This document shows, in pieces, positions 19,601-36,636 of a stretch of DNA of 64,000 nucleotides (the stretch's first letter is position 1; each line of letters opens with the position of its first letter). Made by a program: the position numbers and the translations under genes. The notes below the pieces were generated by a model. That model ran no database searches, was not told the DNA's origin, and saw only the letters and a program-made list of their open reading frames with translations. The DNA is taken from positions 496,001 through 560,000 of the forward strand of contig CP163498.1 in the NCBI GenBank assembly GCA_041071465.1. Direction: 5' to 3'. Source of the DNA: Pseudomonas putida. Lineage in GTDB: Bacteria > Pseudomonadota > Gammaproteobacteria > Pseudomonadales > Pseudomonadaceae.

Positions 19601-22600
19601 TGGCCAAGGTGTCACTTAAGGTGGCCGCCAGGGTCAGCGGGTAGTTGGTCTGCTCCAGGTTGGCCACCGGACCAAAGCGCAAACCATCGGGTGCACCTTC
19701 CTGCAAGGCCTGGGAAACCGGGTAGTTCTCGAACACCAGCAAGCTGTCGAACAGCGCTTCGCCACCCAAGCCGGCCCAGCGTTGTACCTCATTCAACGGG
19801 GTATGCTCGAAGTCACGCAAGGCCAGGTTGCAGGCTTGCACCTGGGCAACCCATTCGGCAACGGTCTGTTCGCTGCGCGGCGCACCGACGACTGGGAGGG
19901 TATTGATGAACAGGCCGATGTGTTCTTCCACCCCTGGCAGATCCGCCGGACGCCCAGCCACAGTGGCGCCAAAGCAAACGGCAGATTGACCGGTATAGCG
20001 TTGCAGCAGCAGCAACCAGGCTGATTGCACCAAGGTATTGACGGTGACCCGGTTGGCACGTGCAAAATTTTCGATGCGCTGGGTCGTCGAGTGGTCGAAC
20101 AACTGATAGTGCTCACCCTGGCCTGACTGCGGCGCAGTGCTTCGGCGTACTACCTGAGCCAGCCGGGTCGACTCCTCCAGCGGTGCCAGTTGGTCCTTCC
20201 AGAACGCTTCGGCTGCTGCCGCGTCCTGGCGTTGGAGCCAAGCGATATAGTCACGATAAGGTGCGGCCGGCGCCGTTGCTTGCTGCCCGGCGTAATGCTG
20301 CAACACCTCGCCCAGCAGGCGCGAAGTGCTCCAGCCATCCATCAGGATGTGATGGTTGGTATAGATCAGGTGGTGGCTGTCATCTGCCGTGCGCACCAGG
20401 GTCAGCCGCTGCAACGGAACCTGGTCCAGCGCGAAGCCGGTTTGTCGGTCGCTCTCGGCCAGACGTTGCAGCTGCTCCGACGCTGGCTGACCACGCCAAT
20501 CGTGCTCGGCCAAGGCCTGCACGACCTGCTTGTGTACCACTTGCACAGCCTGGTCGAGCTCTCCCTGCCAGATAAAGCCACTGCGCAGGATCGCGTGCTT
20601 ATCCACCGCCGCCTGCCAGGCCTGGCGGAAGCGTTCCACGTCCAGCCCCTGAACATCCACGCGCAACTGGTTGATGTAGTCGCCGGACTGCTGTTCGTAA
20701 AGCGTATGGAACAACATGCCCTGCTGCATCGGCGACAGCGGGTACACATCGGCTATCTGTTCGGCCTCTATCGGCAGGTTGTCCAGTTGCGCCTGGGTAA
20801 GGTCAGCCAACGGGAAGTCCGAAGGCGTCACGCCACGGTGCTGCGGTTGGCGGCAATGATCGACCAGTAGCGCCAGCTCTTGCGCATAATCGTCGGCCAG
20901 GTGCTGGATGGTGGCTGTATCGAAAATGTCCCGGCTGAAGCGCCAACCCAGTTTCAGCTCCCCACCGTACACCTGCCCGTTCAGTGCCAAGAGGCTGCCC
21001 AACGGGGCACTTTCATCTTGGGTGGCACCGCCGTACTCCTTGGCCGGCACGAACAACCCTGCCTGCTGGTCGAAGCTGGCGTCGAACTGGCCGAGGTAGT
21101 TGAACACGACCTCACCCCGTGGCAATGCCGCCAGGGTCGCTTGCGCTTCAGGGCTACCCAAGTAGCGCAGCAGGCCATGGCCAAGGCCTTTGTTGGGTAC
21201 CGCGCGCAACTGCTCCTTGATGGTCTTGAGCGAGTTGACCAGCCCGGCCTGTGGGCTGAGCCTGACCGGGTACATGCTGGTGAACCAGCCCACACTGCGG
21301 CTCAGGTCGCCGCCCTCGAACAGGTCTTCACGGCCATGGCCTTCCAGGCGTACCAGTACCTCGGCACGACCGGTCCAGCGGCTGATCACTCGCGCCAGGG
21401 CTGTCAGCAACAAGTCATTGATCTGCGTTCGGTAGGCGGCCGGCGCTTCCTGCAGCAGTTGTCGGGTCAGTTCGCGGTCCAGCTGGGTGCTGACCGAGGC
21501 GGCATGGCGTTCGAGGTTGCTGCCTTGCGGGCGGTCGCACGGCAAGGCATCACTGGCGCCTTGCAGTTGCGCCTGCCAATACCCCAGTTCCGCTTGCAGC
21601 TGCGCGCTGGCTGCATAGTCCTGCAGCTGCTCGGCCCAGGCCTTGAACGAGGTGGTCTTGGGCTGCAGTTTCAACGGCTGCTCATCGCGCAGCGCCTCAT
21701 AAGCCTGCTGCAGATCTTCCAGCAGCACACGCCACGACACACCGTCCACCACCAGATGATGGATGACCAGCAGCAAGCGCTGGCCGCCGTCTGGCAAATC
21801 GGCCAGAACGGCGCGCAGCAGCGGCCCATGCGTCAGACTCAAGCTGCGTTGCGCCTCGTCAGCCAGCTGCGTCAACGCCTCGGAATCTACCACCGTACGA
21901 CGCCATAACAGGGCGTGCTCTGCATCGCCGAACTCGGCCTGCCAGCGGCCATGCGCCTGGGTAAACTGCAAGCGCAAGGCATCATGGTGCGCCACCAACG
22001 CCTGCACGGCCGCTTGTAGGTGATGTTCGTCCAACACCTCGCTGGTTTGCAGCATCACCGATTGGTTCCAGTGGTGGCGCTCGACGATATCTGACTCGAA
22101 GAACCAGTGCTGGATCGGCGTCAGCGGCATGCTCCCCACTACCCGTCCCTGGTCGATCAACGTACTCACCTCACGCCGAGCAACCGCAGCCAAACCTTGC
22201 ACGGTCTGGTGCTGGAACAGGTCTTTGGGCGTGAACTGTATGTCCACCTGGCGAGCACGGCTGACCACCTGCAGCGACATGATCGAATCGCCGCCCAGCT
22301 CGAAGAAGTTGTCGGCAAGGCCGACTCTTTCCAGCTTGAGCACGTCGGCCCAGATGGCCGCGATCTCTCGTTCCAGCTCGGTTTGCGGTGCCACGTACTC
22401 GCCCTGCAACAAGCTCGCATCAGGCGCAGGCAAGGCCTTGCGGTCGAGCTTGCCGTTGCCGGTCAGCGGCAGCTGCTCCAGGAACAGCAAATGCGCGGGC
22501 ACCATATGCTCGGGCAGGCTTGCCTTCAGTTCGCTTCGCAGGCTGTCACGTAGCCTGGCCTGCTGCTCGGTGTCCTGCAGCACCTCAGACTCAACTGGCA

Positions 22601-25457
22601 CCACGTAACCCACCAGTTGCTTGCCACTGGCGGCATCCACCGCCAGCACCGCCACTTGCCGTACCGCTGGTTGTTCGATCAGGCGTGCTTCGATCTCGCC
22701 CAGCTCGATACGGAAACCGCGAATCTTCACTTGATGATCGATTCGCCCGATGTACTCGATGACGCCATCGCTGCGGTAACGCGCCAGGTCGCCCGAGCGG
22801 TACAGGCGCCCGCCATTGCCATCGAACGGGTTCGGTACGAAGCGCTCGGCTGTCAGCCCGGGGCGGCCATGATAGCCACGCGCCAGGCCCGCCTGGCCAA
22901 TCAACATTTCCCCCGTGCAACCCGGCAGAATCGGGTTCAATGCTGCATCGAGCAAGTACCACGACAGGTCGGGAATCACCTCGCCAATCGGGCTGCTGGC
23001 ACCTTTGTGCAAGTCTTCGAAAGTGACCGGCCGATACGTCACGTGCACGGTGGTTTCGGTGATGCCATACATGTTGATCATGCGCGGCCGACGGTCGCCG
23101 AATACCTCGAACCAAGGCTTCAGGCTGCTCACTTCCAGGGCTTCGCCACCGAACACCACGTGCCGCAGGGCCAGGCCCTGCCCCGCTTTCATCGCCTCGC
23201 AGGCCACCGGGATCAGCGGCTTGAACGCAGAAGGTGTCTGGTTGAGTACGGTGACCTGCTCGCGAACCAGCAATGCGTGGAAGTCTTCACTGGAGCGCGC
23301 CACATCCTTGGGTACGATGATTGCCTTACCGCCATACAGCAACGCGCCGTACAACTCCCACACCGAGAAGTCGAAGGCGTAGGAATGGAACACCGTCCAC
23401 ACATCGCTGGCATCGAAGTTGAACCAGTGCTGGGTGGCCGCAAACAGGCGTACCACATTGCGGTGTGGCAACAGCGTGCCTTTGGGCTTGCCGGTTGAGC
23501 CGGAGGTATAGATCACATAGGCCAGGTTGTCCGGGGTCACTCGGCACACGGGGTTGGCGTCGCTGTAGCCCGCGAGGCCGGCGTGGCCATCCAGCACAAG
23601 GGTTTTCACCCCTGCCGGTACTGGCAGCGCATCACGCAAATGCTGCTGGGTCAGCAACAGATGAATGCCGCTGTCCTGGAACATGTAGCTGAGACGGTCC
23701 TGTGGATACTCTGGGTCCAACGGCACATAGGCAGCGCCAGCCTTGAGTATGCCCAGCAGGCCGATGACCATTTCCAGGCTGCGCTCCACAGCCAGGCCAA
23801 CCAGCACATCCGGCCCGGCGCCCAGTTCCAGTAGTTTGTGTGCCAGTTGATTGGCGCGGCGGTTGAGCTCGGCGTAACTCAGGGAACGCTCACCGAACAC
23901 CAGCGCCACGGCATCTGGGGCGGCCTCGACCTGGGCTTCGATCAGTTGGTGAAGTGGCCGCTCTGCCGGGTAGTGGGCCAGCGCCGGGTTCCAGGCGCGC
24001 TGGATCTGCTGCTGCTCCTGCTGGCCGATCAACGGCAGCTCGACGATCCGCTGCCCAGGCTGGCGAACGATGGCCTCCAGCAGGTTCACCCAGTGCCGTG
24101 CCATCTTCTCGATGGTGGCAGCATCGAACAGGTCGACCGCGTAGCTCAACGCGGCGCCAAGGCTGTGTTCGTATTCGAAGGTATCCAGGGTCAGGTCGAA
24201 CTTGGCCGTGTCGTGATCCCAGCTCAGCCCCTCCACGTGCAACCCTTGCACGCTGCGTTGCTTGCCCTTGGCCTGCATCTGGTGGTTGTACATCACCTGG
24301 AACAGCGGGCTGTGGCTCAGGCTACGCTCTGGTTGCAAAACCTCGACCAGTTGCTCGAAGGGCAAGTCCTGATGGCTTTGCGCCCCCAACGCTCGCTGCT
24401 TGACCTGCTCCAGCAACTCGCTGAAGGTCATCTGCAGATCGAACTCAGCGCGCAACACTTGGGTGTTGACGAAAAAGCCGATCAGCCGCTCGGTTTCTAC
24501 CCGATTACGGTTGGCAACCGGCACCCCGACGCGAATGTCCGGCTGCCCGCTATAGCGGTGCAACAATGTCTGGAAGCTGGCCAGCAGCAGCATGAACAAG
24601 GTCGCACCCTGCTGTTGGGCAAGCTGCTTGAGTGAATGCACCAACGCGTCCGGCAGCCGAACCTCGTGCCGGGCGCCACGGTGGCTATTGGCGGCAGCAC
24701 GTGGGCGGTCGGTCGGCAACTCAAGCACCGGCTGGTCATCGCCAAGCTGCGCCTTCCAGTACGCCAGTTGGCGCTCTTGCTCACCCGCCTCCATCCACTG
24801 ACGCTGCCAGATCGCATAGTCGGCATATTGCACTGGCAACGTTGGCAGCTGCACGCCTTCACCTTGGCTGTATCCCGCATACAGCTGCATCAGCTCGTCG
24901 ATCATCAGTGGCATCGACCAGCCATCGGAGACGATGTGATGCATTGTCACCACCAGCACATGCTCGTCCTGCGCAAGGCGCAGCAACTTGACCCGTAGCA
25001 GCGGCCCCTGCTGCAGGTCGAATGGGCGACGCGCCTCGGCCTGCACCTGCTCCAGCACGTCACGCTCAGCGGCGCTCTGCAGCATCAGGATGTCGAGCAC
25101 CAAGGTGATTTCGGGGTGAATGACCTGGACGGTACCCTGCGCCTCTTCCCTGAAGAGTGTACGCAGGGTCTCGTGGCGGGCGATCAAGGCTTGGAAACTG
25201 CGCTGCAAAGCCTCGGCATCCAAGCGGCCGCGCAGACGCAGCGCAGCCGGGACGTTGTACGTCGGTGCACCAGGGTCAAGTTGCCACAGAAACCACTGCC
25301 GCTGCTGGGCATACGACAGCGGTAGGGAGGCTTCAGGCTCACGCTTGAAGATCGGGGTGACGCCATAAAGGTTCACCCCCTGCTGCTTGAGCAAGGCTGC
25401 CAGGGCCTGGCGCTCTTTGGTGGACAGTAGCTTTACAGACTCAAGCAGCTCTTGCAC
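13629..25457 (-). CDS. pvdD: pyoverdine NRPS-4: Thr(E)-Lys-OHOrn modules with thioesterase
   Basis: Terminal peptide synthetase, 3942 residues: C(HHIVSDG, about 173)-A(650)-T(LGGDS, 1052)-E(HHLVVDG, 1236)-C(1704)-A(2172)-T(LGGDS, 2566)-C(2781)-A(3244)-T(3629)-TE(GWSLGG, 3762). My reading of the eight-to-nine pocket residues is D-F-W-N-V-G-M-V-H for Thr, D-G-E-D-H-G-T-V-V for Lys and D-G-E-C-C-G-G-V-T for hydroxyornithine. The thioesterase has Ser, LVDS Asp and AGHYD His and should release or cyclise the chain. The GTG start has AGGAG, which overlaps the restored stop of NRPS-3. Odd: module 7 keeps an epimerase-type T domain and is followed by a D-accepting C domain, but has no E domain. The gene name follows its terminal position only. 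Confidence 0.93.
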   Translation of the reverse strand: MQELLESVKLLSTKERQALAALLKQQGVNLYGVTPIFKREPEASLPLSYAQQRQWFLWQLDPGAPTYNVPAALRLRGRLDAEALQRSFQALIARHETLRTLFREEAQGTVQVIHPEITLVLDILMLQSAAERDVLEQVQAEARRPFDLQQGPLLRVKLLRLAQDEHVLVVTMHHIVSDGWSMPLMIDELMQLYAGYSQGEGVQLPTLPVQYADYAIWQRQWMEAGEQERQLAYWKAQLGDDQPVLELPTDRPRAAANSHRGARHEVRLPDALVHSLKQLAQQQGATLFMLLLASFQTLLHRYSGQPDIRVGVPVANRNRVETERLIGFFVNTQVLRAEFDLQMTFSELLEQVKQRALGAQSHQDLPFEQLVEVLQPERSLSHSPLFQVMYNHQMQAKGKQRSVQGLHVEGLSWDHDTAKFDLTLDTFEYEHSLGAALSYAVDLFDAATIEKMARHWVNLLEAIVRQPGQRIVELPLIGQQEQQQIQRAWNPALAHYPAERPLHQLIEAQVEAAPDAVALVFGERSLSYAELNRRANQLAHKLLELGAGPDVLVGLAVERSLEMVIGLLGILKAGAAYVPLDPEYPQDRLSYMFQDSGIHLLLTQQHLRDALPVPAGVKTLVLDGHAGLAGYSDANPVCRVTPDNLAYVIYTSGSTGKPKGTLLPHRNVVRLFAATQHWFNFDASDVWTVFHSYAFDFSVWELYGALLYGGKAIIVPKDVARSSEDFHALLVREQVTVLNQTPSAFKPLIPVACEAMKAGQGLALRHVVFGGEALEVSSLKPWFEVFGDRRPRMINMYGITETTVHVTYRPVTFEDLHKGASSPIGEVIPDLSWYLLDAALNPILPGCTGEMLIGQAGLARGYHGRPGLTAERFVPNPFDGNGGRLYRSGDLARYRSDGVIEYIGRIDHQVKIRGFRIELGEIEARLIEQPAVRQVAVLAVDAASGKQLVGYVVPVESEVLQDTEQQARLRDSLRSELKASLPEHMVPAHLLFLEQLPLTGNGKLDRKALPAPDASLLQGEYVAPQTELEREIAAIWADVLKLERVGLADNFFELGGDSIMSLQVVSRARQVDIQFTPKDLFQHQTVQGLAAVARREVSTLIDQGRVVGSMPLTPIQHWFFESDIVERHHWNQSVMLQTSEVLDEHHLQAAVQALVAHHDALRLQFTQAHGRWQAEFGDAEHALLWRRTVVDSEALTQLADEAQRSLSLTHGPLLRAVLADLPDGGQRLLLVIHHLVVDGVSWRVLLEDLQQAYEALRDEQPLKLQPKTTSFKAWAEQLQDYAASAQLQAELGYWQAQLQGASDALPCDRPQGSNLERHAASVSTQLDRELTRQLLQEAPAAYRTQINDLLLTALARVISRWTGRAEVLVRLEGHGREDLFEGGDLSRSVGWFTSMYPVRLSPQAGLVNSLKTIKEQLRAVPNKGLGHGLLRYLGSPEAQATLAALPRGEVVFNYLGQFDASFDQQAGLFVPAKEYGGATQDESAPLGSLLALNGQVYGGELKLGWRFSRDIFDTATIQHLADDYAQELALLVDHCRQPQHRGVTPSDFPLADLTQAQLDNLPIEAEQIADVYPLSPMQQGMLFHTLYEQQSGDYINQLRVDVQGLDVERFRQAWQAAVDKHAILRSGFIWQGELDQAVQVVHKQVVQALAEHDWRGQPASEQLQRLAESDRQTGFALDQVPLQRLTLVRTADDSHHLIYTNHHILMDGWSTSRLLGEVLQHYAGQQATAPAAPYRDYIAWLQRQDAAAAEAFWKDQLAPLEESTRLAQVVRRSTAPQSGQGEHYQLFDHSTTQRIENFARANRVTVNTLVQSAWLLLLQRYTGQSAVCFGATVAGRPADLPGVEEHIGLFINTLPVVGAPRSEQTVAEWVAQVQACNLALRDFEHTPLNEVQRWAGLGGEALFDSLLVFENYPVSQALQEGAPDGLRFGPVANLEQTNYPLTLAATLSDTLAIQYSHNRGSWDDEAIQRLAEHFGNLLRALVNDASVAIGELPMLGDAERQLLLHDWSQSEAVSPSGLCAHQLFQLQARERPGATALVFGEQQLTYRELDLRTNRLAHLLTAHGVTANSLVGVAAERGLALAVALIAIHKAGAAYVPLDPDYPQDRLTYLIEDSGIGLLLGDAEAMARMPVPAELPCIELQSGEDWLQDCSEQPLSCEVSLDSLAYVIYTSGSTGMPKGVAIAHQALSVFCEVASGYSRLTPDDRVLQFATFSFDGFIEQFFPPLSRGACVVMRDQQLWDTDTFSTQVIRHGITVADLPAAYWRLLALDRRAAAAYGQLKQIHVGGEAVALDGLQAWLEDGPAQVRLLNTYGPTEATVVATTYDCSRLAQVPAAHSGVPIGRALAGRTLRALDDGLLPTPIGVPGELYIGGDGCLARCYHQRPSLTAERFIPDPLAETAGARLYRTGDLGYFDEQGELAYRGRADHQVKVRGFRIELGEIEQHLQAHPQVRQAAVIVVDHAGVKQLCGYVVAVDQGADQAELRATLKQSLKAGLPDYMVPTYLMLLEHMPMTPSGKLDRKRLPDIDQTQSQGEHVAPRNALERQLADIWGAVLKVAQVGVTDNFFELGGDSIISIQVVSRARQAGIRFTPKQLFQYQTVEQLAAVAEVGEQVADDPVTSSQQPSLAGLTQTQLQHLPVPVAQVDAIYPLSPMQQGMLFYSDQGGDAALYLNQTSVAVDGLDIERFTQAWKQVVARHDILRTSFWSDAQLTQPLQIVHRHVELPIRVLDWRARDDQADALQALVDADAELAFDLSQAPLMRVTLVRLDEQRMQLIWTRHHILMDGWSNSRLLGEVFQAYHGQALDTLVPRFGDYIRWLEAQPQDELEAFWTRKLGSLESSTLLEQTLLPRPDANLPGHAALYLHWDARRTERLRAQAQRLRVTPNTLVQAAWLLLLQRYSGQQAVCFGATVAGRPANLPGVDNMLGLFINTLPVVQAPAAHWRVNDWLQQLQAYNLELRDHEHATLSNVQRWAGRPGQPLFDSIIVFENYPLDERLNDSGDSALQFGAVSERGVTNYAMDLAVHLSETLSVEFMYLRGSFSEAAVAVIRGSFERLLEGMLDNPDATLGSLDMLTLEQSQQARQRNTLAAATTHVAHLARSIAEHARLRPDALAVVCGDQQLSYAQLDQRANRLAHHLIALGTKPESTVGIALERSVEVIVAFLAVMKTGAAYVPLDIDYPQDRLQWIVEDSAMHLLLTNSALSQRFDTVGRIVELDRLALAGLPDGVPRARVEDDNLAYLIYTSGSTGKPKGVAVSHGQIRMHCQAIAELYEMDESTRELLFMSFAFDGAQERWLSTLSSGGCLVIRGNRLWTAEETWQVLHEQRIDIACFPPAYLQQLAEFGESQQQVAPPVRIYCFGGDAVPDALFELVKRTLRPQYLTNGYGPTETVVTPLLWKVSADQSCQAVYAPIGDRVGLRTLQVLDQDLNPLPDGVAGELYIGGEGLARGYHQRAALTAERFVADPFAEGARLYRTGDRVRRRADGTLDFIGRLDNQLKIRGFRIEPGEIEARLRNLADVRDAVVVAREGATGKQLVGYVVSGSENTNPAQLREALRTELPDYMVPAQLVVLEAMPLTPNGKVDRKALPAPDFAAHRQHRAPRNEAELALAHIWQDVLGVESIGVDDNFFELGGDSLRVLKMLSKVRAHSDLALDLKLRDVMAKPTIGELSGYSADEACLDPVLLLNTRVAHATPLFCLHAGFGTVFDYEPLARRLEGHCSVYGVQCRMLLDRTWQDESLQAMAIDYAQYIRQKQPAGPYRLAGWSLGGTLAVLVTKELERQGQTVALLGLVDSFVPCALHTEVAEDWTEDLQGFLSVLLCVPKDRLAVPELAVGTDVSTLQGAIEAVRAAQTEPSLYADIDSSELAHTFAVAMRLKALSLNLTSLPPTQALATCWWAGRNGDAAWAFATKASHAVEAGHYDILRQREVIDGLAMHWLKEGSMVE

Positions 25458-25469
25458 AGTAAAAATCTC

Positions 25470-28400
25470 CTAAGAAAGCAGCTTTTCAATTTCCTCCGTA
25501 GATAGACGTTTCAAGGCCTCCAGGGATTTAGCCAGTTCGTTCTGAACGGGTCCGCCAGCGGTGCCAGTTGCTCCAACTGCGTGCAGTAGTCGCCAAGCAC
25601 AGGGTTTTCGAACAGTGCCTTCAGGCTGACCGCCAACCCCGCCTGCTCCTGGACGCGACCGGTCACCTGAGTGGCGATCAGCGAGTGCCCGCCAAGGAAG
25701 AAGAAATTGTCGTTCAGGCCAACCCGTTCGATTTTCAGTACATCGGCCCAGATAGCGGCCACCTGCTGCTGCAGCGGCGTACGCGGCGGCACATGGGCCT
25801 CTGCGAGCTGGGCAGTGTCCGGGCGCGGCAGCGCCTTGCGGTCCAGCTTGCCGTTAGGCGTGAGTGGCAGTCTGTCCATCAGCACCAGGTGGGAGGGCAC
25901 CATGTACTCCGGCAAGCTCTTGCGCAGCGCAGCCCGCAGGTTTTCACGCAGCGTCTCCTGTGCGGCCACATCGGCCATCACGCGGGCATCGGTAGGCACG
26001 ACATAGGCCACCAGGTGTTGCCCCGCCGGCCCGTCGATGGCCATGACCACGGTTTCACGCACCGCCTCTTGCTGCAGGCGGGTTTCGATCTCACCCAGTT
26101 CGATCCGAAAGCCGCGGACCTTCACCTGATGATCCACCCGGCCGACGTACTCCAGCACACCGTCGGGGCGATAGCGGGCAAGGTCACCGGTACGGTAGAT
26201 ACGCCCGCCCTGCTCATCGAAAGGGTTGGGCAAGAACCGCTCAGCACTGAGCCCCGGGCGTTTCAGGTAACCACGGGCCAACCCGGCACCGGCCAGGTAC
26301 AATTCGCCTACCGCCCCCACCGGCACAGGTTGCAAGCCGCCGCTCAGCACATAGGCTGCACTGTTGTCCAACGGCCGGCCGATATTGGCCTTGCCGCCAG
26401 CGGCCCTGAGCGTGCAGGTAGAGTAGGTAGTGTCCTCGGACGGGCCGTAAAGGTCGTACACATCGCTCACATGCTCCAAGCGGTACAAATCGTCGACGAT
26501 CGACTGCTTTAGCGCTTCGCCGCAAAGGTTGATGATTTTTACCGACGGCGGAATGTTGCCGGTTTCGCACAGCTGCTTGATGGCCGACGGCACGGTATTC
26601 ACCAGCCGCACCCGGTCCCTGGCCGCCAGGTCAGGCAGTTCAAGGGCGTTGGCAGCCAACACCGCATAGCCACCAGCCGACAAGGTGACGAACAGCTCCC
26701 ATACCGACAGGTCGAAGCAGATCGAGGTGGAGAAAAGCACACCGCACAGGTCCGCCTGGCTGTATACCGACAGCGACCAGCCGATCAGGGCCGCCACGCT
26801 GCGGTGCTCGATTTGCACCCCCTTGGGCTTGCCGGTGGAGCCTGATGTGTAGATGCAATAGATGAGGTTGCGGGCGGTGGTCAAACAGGCCAGGTCAGTA
26901 TCCGGGTAGCCGTCGAGCGTCAACTGATCGAGCAGCAGCGTACGCGACTGGAACTGCGCAGGCATGCGCGTGATCAGGCTGGTCTCTGACAAAAGCAGGA
27001 TCGCCTGGCTGTCATCGAGCATGTATTCCAGACGGTCCTGCGGGTATTCCGGGTCCAGCGGCACGTAGGCGCCACCCGCCTTGAGGATAGCCAGCAAGCC
27101 CACGACCATCTCCAGGCTGCGCTGCATGGCAATGCCCACCAGCACATCCGGGCCGACACCCTGCTCGCGCAGCTTGTGCGCCAGTTGATTGGCCCGGCGA
27201 TTGAGTTCGCCATAGCTCAGCGTCTGCTCGCCAAAAATCAGCGCTGGCGCATCTGGGGCTTTCGTCACTTGTGCTTCGAACAGCTGGTGAATACAGCTGT
27301 CATCAGGGTAGCTGGCCAGGGTCGCGTTCCAGCCTTCGACGATCTGCTGATACTCATGATCGTCCAGCAGGGCAAGGTCGGCGATGCGCTGAGCAGGCTG
27401 TTCAATGATGACCGTCAGCAGATTCTGCCAATGCCGGGCGAACGTGCGAGCAGTCGAAGCATCGAACAGGTCGGTGGCGTAGATCAGCGCCGCGCCAATA
27501 CCCTTGTCATGCTCGTAGGTTTCCAGGGTCAAGTCGAACTTGGCGGTATGGTTGTCCCACGCCACGGCTTGCACTTCCAGCCCCGGCAAGCTGTGCTGCT
27601 CGCCCTGGGCCTGGGTCTGATGGTTGTACATCACCTGGAACAGCGGGCTGTGGTTAAGGCTACGCTCTGGCTGCAGGGCCTCTACCAGCTGTTCGAACGG
27701 CAGGTCTTGGTGAGCCTGGGCCTCGACGACCCGCTGTTTGACCTGGCCGAGGAACTCGCTGAAAGACATCTGCACATCGAACTCGGCGCGCAGCACCTGG
27801 GTGTTGACGAACAACCCCACCAGGCGCTCGGTTTCCACACGGTTGCGGTTGGCCACCGGCACTCCGACGCGGATATCAGATTGCCCCGAATAACGGTGCA
27901 ACAGGGTCTGGAAGCTGGCCAGCAGCACCATGAATGGCGTCACGCCCTGTTGCTGGGCGAACTGTTTGAGTGCATGTGCTTGCTGCTCGTGCAGGTCGAT
28001 CGCCAGCCGCTCGCCCTTAAGGCTGCTGACCGTAGGTCGCGGGCGGTCCGTCGGCAATTCCAGCACGGGGGCCTCGCCCCCCAGTTGGGCGGTCCAGTAA
28101 GCCAGCTGCCGCTCCTGCTCACCGGCCTCCATCCAGCTGCGTTGCCAGATAGCATAGTCGGCGTACTGGATCGGCAGGGTAGGCAACTGCACGTCGCCCT
28201 CCTGGTTGTATGCTGCATACAGGCGCACCAACTCTTCCACCATCACTGGCATGGACCAGCCGTCAGCAATGATGTGGTGCAGCACCAACACCAGCACATG
28301 CTCTTGAGCATTCAATTGCAGCAGTTTCACCCGCAGCAATGGGCCGTTTTCCAGGTCGAAGGTTTGACGGGCCTCACGCTCCACCTGCTCGCGCAGGGCA

Positions 28401-28813
28401 TGTTCGCCGGCACCGTTCAAGTGCTCGTAGGCCACGGTCAATGGCAGGCTCGGGTGAACCACTTGTACCACCTTCTCGCCCTGTTGGCTGAAGGTTGTAC
28501 GCAGCGCTTCATGCCGGACCAGCAACGTGTCGAAGGCACGCTGCAGAGCGGCCCGGTCCAGCTCGCCCTTGAAGCGCAAGGCCGAAGAGATGTTGTACAC
28601 CGCGCTGTTCGGGTCGAGCTTCCACAGGAACCACTGTCGCTGCTGGGCGAAGGAAAGCGGCAGTTGCGCAAATTCCCCACGCACCTGCGGGATGGGCAAC
28701 TGCGCCAGGCTGCTGCCCTTGGAGGCCAGCTTTTCCAGAAACAGCCTGCGCTGCTCGAGTGGCAGCCGAATGAAGCGGTGAACCAGGTCGGTGTTGCGGG
28801 TATCGGTGCTCAT
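25470..28813 (-). CDS. pyoverdine NRPS-3: single C-A-T module (Ala or Gly), frameshifted at 3' end
   Basis: Module 5, C(HHIIADGWS, about 185)-A(660)-T(LGGHS, 1040). The pocket reads D-L-W-N-N-C-L-T-Y with the core GPSEDTTYST; it is nearest to an alanine code (DLFNNALTY) and small residues are likely, but I am unsure. As read, the frame stops at 25511 after an odd tail (FRTNWLNPWRP). Adding one base to the G run at 25548-25550 (CCC on the coding strand) restores DPVQNELAKSLEALKRLSTE and a helical end ...IEKLLS at 25470, giving 1114 residues. That end then overlaps the NRPS-4 ribosome site. The ATG at 28813 is one base after the NRPS-2 stop with GAGG upstream. Confidence 0.88.
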
Positions 28814-28814
28814 C

Positions 28815-36635
<7,821 letters not shown>

Positions 36636-36636
36636 G

